64,000 nt of DNA from Vibrio gelatinilyticus (GTDB taxonomy: Bacteria; Pseudomonadota; Gammaproteobacteria; Enterobacterales; Vibrionaceae), in assembly GCF_022836845.1 (NCBI RefSeq), contig NZ_JAJNNZ010000008.1:1-64000 (forward strand). Reading direction: 5' to 3'. Shown piece after piece: positions 58,737-64,000 of this stretch. Every line of letters begins with the position of its first letter. Position 1 is the stretch's first letter. Under the pieces are notes generated by a model. The model was not told the DNA's origin and searched no databases. It saw only the letters and a list, made by a program, of their open reading frames with translations. The translations under genes and the position numbers were made by a program.

Positions 58737-58993
58737 TGACCCGTATACTCAATGAAATTATTGGAATGTGAATCTACACTAAAATCTAATGTGTAGGAAG
58801 AGTATTCGTTCAGTAGAGTATTCGTCATGCTTTCGACAATGCCGTTTTGACTCGTATCTACCGGATTTTCTTTTATATTACATTACCATATTAACAATTT
58901 GTTGAACCAAATACTCTCCAAAAAAGTAAAAATAAACTAGAGTTATACTTTGTATATTCTCATTTGTAAGATCATTGGCTCAAGGAGCGATTA

Positions 58994-60421
58994 TTGTCCC
59001 TCAAACGTGTATTGGTCCTGGGAGCTTCCGGGTACGTTGGCTCTCAACTTATCCCACAACTTCTTAAACAGGGTTATCTCGTCACTGGTGCCGCAAGGCA
59101 AATCGATTACTTAAAAGCAAGGGTTTCCCCTCACCCCAACCTGACACTGGTCTTTCTTGATTTAGCCGACGAACAAAGTACTCTCGAATTGATCCCGAAT
59201 TATGACATTGTGTTTTTTCTGGTACACGGTATGGCACACGGACATGATTTCTTAGAGTACGAAATAGCCCTCGCGCATCATGTAAAAAAGGCACTGGATA
59301 TTAGCCCCGTTGAACATGTCATTTACCTAAGTGCTATTCAGCCTCAGACGGGAAATTCAGAGCACTTAGCCGCCAGAAAGGAAACTGGTAATATCCTTAG
59401 AACGAGTAAAGTCCCTATCACAGAGTTACGAGCCGGTGTTGTTATTGGCCCTGGTTCAGCCGCCTTCGAGATTATGCGCGACTTTTCTTATAACCTCCCG
59501 ATATTGATCACACCGAAATGGGTCGACTCAAAAGCGAATCCAATCGCATTAGAAAATCTTAATCATTACTTAATTCAACTGTCTCACGCAAAAGCGGCTG
59601 GCAATATCATCTACGAAGTTGGAGGACCTGACACCCTTTCTTATCGGGCACAATTTGAAGTCCTCTGCCGAGAAATCAATAAACCGCTTCGTTTATGGGC
59701 CACTCCACTATTGACCCCTAAATTAGCGTCATACTGGCTTGGCGTCATCACCTCGGTTCCGTCAAATATTGGACGGGCTCTTCTGAGTGGCCTTGAGCAT
59801 GATTTTGTGGCCAACGCTAGCGCTATTCACGAGCGCTTTCCACAAACACTGATCCCATATCAGGAAGCCGTTGCCAATAGTTTAAAAAGTGAGGGCAAAT
59901 TTGTCCGCAGTAATGTTTGGGGATTTGAGCCCGAGGCTTTAACACGCTGGCAGGCTGGTTATGGGTACTACCCCAAAAAGGCGGGTGCCACTTACACCAC
60001 AAACAAAACGACAGAACAGCTTTGGCAGGTGGTAAAACTCATTGGAAGCCGTGAGCAAGGCTACTTTTTTGCCAATACTCTGTGGCGGACGCGTGAATGG
60101 TTGGATCTGTTTTTTGGCGGAGGGAAACCCATCAGACGTTCTCCGCCTGGTCCAGAGCTCAACGTTGGCGACTTCATCGATTCTTGGAAAGTAATCCGCT
60201 GTGAAAAGCCCGGTTTTCTATCTTTGCTATTTGGAATGAAAGGACCAGGCCTTGGCCGGCTTGAATTTACCATTACCGACAAGGGCGATTACCGAGAAAT
60301 CAACATCACAGCATGGTGGCACCCGGAAGGGTTTCGTGGGTTACTTTATTGGTTCGCCATGATGCCCGCACACCTGTTTATATTCAGAGGAATGGTGCGA
60401 GCAATCTGTCGAAAAGCATAG
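58994..60421 (+). CDS. ybjT: YbjT-like NAD(P)-binding protein with DUF2867
   Basis: A 475-residue protein: an atypical SDR domain (GASGYVGSQLIPQLL, residues 9-23; EHVIYLSA strand) and a C-terminal DUF2867 domain (about 320-470; ITAWWHPEGFRGLLYWF). It is the same length as E. coli YbjT. The start is a TTG at 58994, supported by AGGAG seven bases upstream; no ATG alternative fits the SDR start. The reaction is unknown. Confidence 0.88.
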   Translation: MSLKRVLVLGASGYVGSQLIPQLLKQGYLVTGAARQIDYLKARVSPHPNLTLVFLDLADEQSTLELIPNYDIVFFLVHGMAHGHDFLEYEIALAHHVKKALDISPVEHVIYLSAIQPQTGNSEHLAARKETGNILRTSKVPITELRAGVVIGPGSAAFEIMRDFSYNLPILITPKWVDSKANPIALENLNHYLIQLSHAKAAGNIIYEVGGPDTLSYRAQFEVLCREINKPLRLWATPLLTPKLASYWLGVITSVPSNIGRALLSGLEHDFVANASAIHERFPQTLIPYQEAVANSLKSEGKFVRSNVWGFEPEALTRWQAGYGYYPKKAGATYTTNKTTEQLWQVVKLIGSREQGYFFANTLWRTREWLDLFFGGGKPIRRSPPGPELNVGDFIDSWKVIRCEKPGFLSLLFGMKGPGLGRLEFTITDKGDYREINITAWWHPEGFRGLLYWFAMMPAHLFIFRGMVRAICRKA

Positions 60422-60455
60422 CAGACGGCCAAACTACATCTGCCTGGACAACGTA

Positions 60456-61121
60456 TTATGACTCTTTGTTTACCTGGAAGCTTAACGGAATTTCAGCCAG
60501 CTGAGAGCCCTTGTTCATAGGAAAAACCAAATACTCGCCGTGGTATTTTACTTTCGACTTATAGTCGGTGATCTTATGAACCATAAAGCCCGCTTTAGAA
60601 GCCAGTTCAATAAATTCGGCGTGATTACCACGCACAAACCAACTCATTGGCTTAACAAGATGCTCACCTTCAAAGCAATCATCACACTGGTTAGCACATA
60701 GCGCTAATGAGTTGTTTCCATCAGTATAAAATTGGACCTTGCTGCCATCTGTCAGTACTTCAGATGTGGTTACGCCCCAATCGGAGTTTTCCATTACTTC
60801 TAAAAACTGCTCAATCATTGCATCAGTAAGCTCTTGCTCTCCTTTGTCGAAGAATTGGCCATAAAAGGCTGAGATTCTCTCAAAAGTTGGTAATAAAGCG
60901 GCATTATTACCTTTAGAGCGACCCATTTTCTGCCAACGAATCAGATCACCACTGGTCAATGTAGAAAAACGCTGTGTTTTGATTGCCTTGGTCACCCAGC
61001 GCAACAAAAAGAGATTATTTGCTACGGGAGCATTCACCGCTTTCCCGGACATGTGCTCTTGTTTTAACTCATTGAGCGCACTATTTACAACATTTTGGAT
61101 TTCTGCGTAGTAATCAGACAT
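60456..61121 (-). CDS. DUF2913 family protein
   Basis: A 221-residue soluble protein, beginning MSDYYAEIQNVVNSALNEL, of the DUF2913 family of Vibrio. It carries CANQCDDC in the middle of the protein, a compact Cys group that might bind metal. The start ATG overlaps the bcr stop by one base (TAATG), so the two are coupled. No function is known. It is convergent with ybjT. Confidence 0.85.
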   Translation of the reverse strand: MSDYYAEIQNVVNSALNELKQEHMSGKAVNAPVANNLFLLRWVTKAIKTQRFSTLTSGDLIRWQKMGRSKGNNAALLPTFERISAFYGQFFDKGEQELTDAMIEQFLEVMENSDWGVTTSEVLTDGSKVQFYTDGNNSLALCANQCDDCFEGEHLVKPMSWFVRGNHAEFIELASKAGFMVHKITDYKSKVKYHGEYLVFPMNKGSQLAEIPLSFQVNKES

Positions 61122-62323
61122 TATGCGTTTTTCCCTAGGGTCCAATATAAGGTGGCGGATAATACCGAACAAATCGTCATAAGCAAAATCATAGGCCATA
61201 AAGCGGCTGGAAGTGACGCTACAATTGCGCCAATAATAGAGCCAGTGCCAAAGCGCAATGTGCCAGCAAGCGACGAAGCAGTTCCTGCCATTGTTGGATA
61301 ACCACTCAATAGTAGTCCCATAGAATTACTGCCAATAGTCGACAAAGTTCCAATAAACAGCATCACAAAAGGAACCAGCCCCCATAGCCCCCAATCTAGC
61401 AGCCATCCGGTTAGCAAGCCTAGACCCGCAAACAACTGCACGGCCAAACCAAAGCGTAGCATGCCATGTAATCCAACTTTCTTAACCACTTTGCCATTAA
61501 TGCTGGTCATCAAAATCATTGTCACGATGTTTAAGCCAAACAGATAACCAAACTGGTCAGGCGTCACACCATAGATATCGATGTAGACAAACGAGCCCGC
61601 GGTTAAGAAAGCGAACATCCCCGCAAATGAAAAGGCTCCTGAAAACATCAGTCCCATTGCTACTGGGTTTTTGCAAAGATTGAGATAATTACGCAGCGTA
61701 CTTCTAACTCTTAACGGTTGTCGTTTTTCGACTGGTAAAGTTTCAGGGATCTTCCAATAAACCGCCGCAATTACAAAAACAGAAAAAATCGTGAGAAACC
61801 AAAAAATCGAGCGCCAACCAAACCAGATCGCCAAATGGCCCCCAATCAGTGGCGCTACCAATGGCGCCAAAGTGATCACCAATGTAATGAAAGACATAGT
61901 CCGAGCAAAATCTTCACGATCGAACATATCTCTGACGACCGCAGAAATAATAACCGCAGCCGCCGCTCCGGCAAAGCCTTGAGCAGCTCGGACATAGGTC
62001 AGTGATTCAATATCCGTTGTCGTAGCGCACACCGCAGACGCAATACCAAAGAAAAACACACCCATGATTAATATGGGTCTGCGACCATAGCTATCTGCCA
62101 GTGGTCCATGAAGCAATTGGCCAATCGCAAAACCCGCCGTGTAGACAGTTAAGGTAATTTGCACCGCCCCTGCAGACACGCCCAAATCGCGCGCAATCGT
62201 GGGCATAGCGGGCAAATACATATCAATGGCTAATGGCGTCAGCGTACCAATCGCACCCAAGACAAGAAATAAGACCAAACCAAGTTTGGGGGCATCGGAC
62301 TGTGCTGAATCTGTTTTATTCAT
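61121..62323 (-). CDS. Bcr/CflA-type drug efflux MFS transporter
   Basis: A 400-residue 12-helix carrier. The loop between helix 2 and 3 has LADSYGRRPI (MFS motif A) and helix 4-5 has RAAQGFAGAAAAVIISAVVRDMFDR, the Bcr/CflA antiporter motif. It exports drugs such as bicyclomycin or sulfonamides in exchange for protons; specificity is not known. ATG 62323 is chosen. It is the first gene of a coupled pair with DUF2913. Confidence 0.9.
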   Translation of the reverse strand: MNKTDSAQSDAPKLGLVLFLVLGAIGTLTPLAIDMYLPAMPTIARDLGVSAGAVQITLTVYTAGFAIGQLLHGPLADSYGRRPILIMGVFFFGIASAVCATTTDIESLTYVRAAQGFAGAAAAVIISAVVRDMFDREDFARTMSFITLVITLAPLVAPLIGGHLAIWFGWRSIFWFLTIFSVFVIAAVYWKIPETLPVEKRQPLRVRSTLRNYLNLCKNPVAMGLMFSGAFSFAGMFAFLTAGSFVYIDIYGVTPDQFGYLFGLNIVTMILMTSINGKVVKKVGLHGMLRFGLAVQLFAGLGLLTGWLLDWGLWGLVPFVMLFIGTLSTIGSNSMGLLLSGYPTMAGTASSLAGTLRFGTGSIIGAIVASLPAALWPMILLMTICSVLSATLYWTLGKNA

Positions 62324-62587
62324 ACTGCACCTGAAAGGCGACATTATTTTGGAAAATCCTAACCCAATACAACGCCAAAAAAGAGCTCAACTGTCCATTG
62401 TTAAGCGAAGCATTACGTAACTCTACTAATCTTCTAATACGAGGAGCTAACAACCGCTTAGATGGAAGTTCTGATAAAGAACCATTTATTCAAGAAATGT
62501 AATCGTATGAACATAGAGTACCACTATAAGAGAACATGGCACCCGATCCTGTTTGTCATTGGCATACGATTCACGTGAGCCATCGCA

Positions 62588-63286
62588 CTATTTTTGCCAG
62601 ATGGAATTGACTTCTTCTTCCGTTAGATAGCGATATTCACCAAGTTCTAGCTCTTCGTCTAAGATGATGTCACCGATACGTTCACGGTGCAGAGCTTCAA
62701 CTTTGTTGCCTAACGCTGCAAACATGCGCTTCACTTGATGATATTTACCTTCGTGAATGGTTAACAACACTTCTTTTTCGGCTCTCACTTCTAAATGTGC
62801 CGGTAACGTTAACCCTTTTTCACTGCGAAGCTGAATGCCTTCTTTAAACTTCTCGACATAATCCTCTTCAACTGGCTCATCAAGCCACACGCGATAGGTT
62901 TTTTCGCATTTGTGTTTTGGTGACGTAATTCGATGTGACCATTGACCGTCATCTGTTATCAGAACAAGGCCGGTGGTATCCACATCTAAACGCCCAGCAA
63001 AATGTAGCGCGTCCATTTTAATTTCATCAAGCAGCTCAAAGGCCGTTTGATTTGATCCATCTTCATGAGAACACACAAACCCTTCTGGCTTGTAAAGCAT
63101 AATGTAACGAGGGCCTGTAACCGTAATTTCACGCTCTTGCCACTCGACGCAGCACTGCTCAGTAACCTTAACGGAACCACTCTTTTTTTTCTCGCCGTTA
63201 ACGGTCACTTCCCCTTTACGTAAAAGGATGGTTGCCTCTCTACGGGTGACACCTAGCGAATCACACAAAAATTTATCTAAACGCAT
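62588..63286 (-). CDS. rsuA: 16S rRNA pseudouridine(516) synthase
   Basis: A 232-residue protein with an N-terminal S4 domain (MRLDKFLCDSLGVTRREA, residues 1-60) and the RsuA catalytic domain, with the nucleophilic Asp in GRLDVDTTGLVLITDDG and the KCEKTYRVWL strand. It modifies U516 of 16S rRNA. ATG 63286 gives the family length; the longer frame to 63331 would add 15 unconserved residues. Divergent from radD, as in E. coli. Confidence 0.96.
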   Translation of the reverse strand: MRLDKFLCDSLGVTRREATILLRKGEVTVNGEKKKSGSVKVTEQCCVEWQEREITVTGPRYIMLYKPEGFVCSHEDGSNQTAFELLDEIKMDALHFAGRLDVDTTGLVLITDDGQWSHRITSPKHKCEKTYRVWLDEPVEEDYVEKFKEGIQLRSEKGLTLPAHLEVRAEKEVLLTIHEGKYHQVKRMFAALGNKVEALHRERIGDIILDEELELGEYRYLTEEEVNSIWQK

Positions 63287-63357
63287 GAATACCTCAATCT
63301 GGTTAAGTTCGCTATTATATGGGCTTTTCATTCAGATGTAGAGTCAAACTCACTCAT

Positions 63358-64000
63358 ATGTACACACTTCGTCCATATCAAGCCGACTCCGTAAAAGCGG
63401 TCGTGCATTATTTTCGCAAAAACGACACGCCAGCGGTCATTGTCTTACCCACTGGTGCTGGCAAAAGTCTCGTGATTGCCGAGTTGGCAAGACTCGCCAA
63501 AGGACGAGTGTTGGTATTAGCTCATGTCAAGGAATTAGTTGAACAAAACCATGCTAAATACGAAGGTTACGATCTTAAAGGCTCTGTTTTCTCTGCCGGT
63601 TTAGGTCGAAAGGAAACCAACGAACAAGTGGTCTTTGCCTCTGTACAATCGGTGGTTAGAAACCTGGATAAATTTGCCAATCAGTTTTCTTTGCTGGTCA
63701 TCGATGAGTGTCATCGAGTTCCTGATAACAAAGACTCGAGCTATCAAAAAGTCATTAGCCACCTTTGTGATATCAATCCTGGCATCAAAATCCTAGGCTT
63801 GACCGCCACTCCTTATCGCTTAGGTGTCGGCTGGATTTATCAATATCACACAAAAGGTTTGGTGCGAAGTGAAGAGTCTCGATTCTTTCGGGATTGTATC
63901 TTTGAGTTACCCATTCAATATTTACTTGATGAACAGTTTCTCACACCAGCAAAGCTCGTTGATGCTCCGGTTTTAAGCTACGACTTTTCTCAACTTACCC
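63358..64000 (+). CDS. radD: RadD (YejH) superfamily 2 helicase-like ATPase, 5' part only
   Basis: The frame from ATG 63358 is open to the window end (214 codons). It starts [19 protein letters not shown], has Walker A PTGAGKS, motif Ia-like [11 protein letters not shown], motif II DECH and TATPYR. RadD helps RecA-mediated strand exchange and repair in E. coli, where it is likewise divergent from rsuA. The C-terminal part lies beyond the window. Confidence 0.9.
   Translation, partial: MYTLRPYQADSVKAVVHYFRKNDTPAVIVLPTGAGKSLVIAELARLAKGRVLVLAHVKELVEQNHAKYEGYDLKGSVFSAGLGRKETNEQVVFASVQSVVRNLDKFANQFSLLVIDECHRVPDNKDSSYQKVISHLCDINPGIKILGLTATPYRLGVGWIYQYHTKGLVRSEESRFFRDCIFELPIQYLLDEQFLTPAKLVDAPVLSYDFSQLT

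Overview
The window is chromosomal DNA of a Vibrio (Gammaproteobacteria). The evidence is an integron integrase beside rplT-rpmI-infC-thrS with VCR-type attC repeats on its other side, which is the usual place of the Vibrio superintegron, together with family-typical genes (tfoX, panP, fabV, hexR, psrA, cydDC) in an order that, from memory, resembles the VC1145-VC1190 stretch of V. cholerae chromosome 1. The species cannot be named from the sequence. No tRNA, rRNA, insertion sequence, prophage, CRISPR array or classical defence island was seen.

Layout. 1-1586: the attI-proximal end of a superintegron, with three cassettes read leftward, each ending in a ~120-bp attC (zinc-ribbon miniprotein, membrane protein, VOC-fold protein). 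1587-1812: the attI side, a candidate cassette promoter (minus strand) and a LexA-box integrase promoter (plus strand). 1813-2778: intIA. 2835-6007: the leftward thrS-infC-rpmI-rplT translation operon, with an AUU start for infC. 6331-16028: an MFS carrier, a hot-dog protein, a methyltransferase-like membrane protein, the large YdiJ flavo-iron-sulfur dehydrogenase, a CheX-like protein, a Sel1/J-domain membrane protein, a 60-residue Cys protein and a LexA-controlled SulA-like gene. 16319-24543: purC behind a PurR box, an HrpB-like helicase, maeA, a DUF3392-sanA pair and a DUF2797 protein. 24599-34081: an overlapping pair of a class V aminotransferase lacking the desulfurase Cys and a 2OG-Fe oxygenase, then trxB, cydDC, serC and a DUF945 protein. 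34242-39471: a histidine kinase with a degenerate receiver domain and its receiver partner, a small outer-membrane protein, tfoX and an HDOD protein. 39658-48140: lysO, a periplasmic protein, panP, hexR, an iron alcohol dehydrogenase, grxA with an OxyR-like site, and ybjL. 48222-54159: fatty-acid genes (fabV, fadE, psrA), an orphan terminator and nhaA. 54506-64000: an AttEFGH-like ABC operon, ybjT, a DUF2913-Bcr pair, rsuA and the 5' part of radD.

How the genes work together. Two LexA boxes place the integrase and the SulA-like inhibitor in the SOS response, so DNA damage would raise cassette shuffling and hold division at once; tfoX (natural competence) is on the same segment. FabV, FadE and PsrA cover the last step of fatty-acid synthesis, the first step of beta-oxidation and their regulator. 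CydDC, TrxB and GrxA form a thiol/redox group. The least understood units are the aminotransferase-oxygenase pair, the DUF3581 hydratase-like protein, the DUF3334 CheX-like protein, the pseudo-receiver kinase pair and a possible small RNA between psrA and nhaA.
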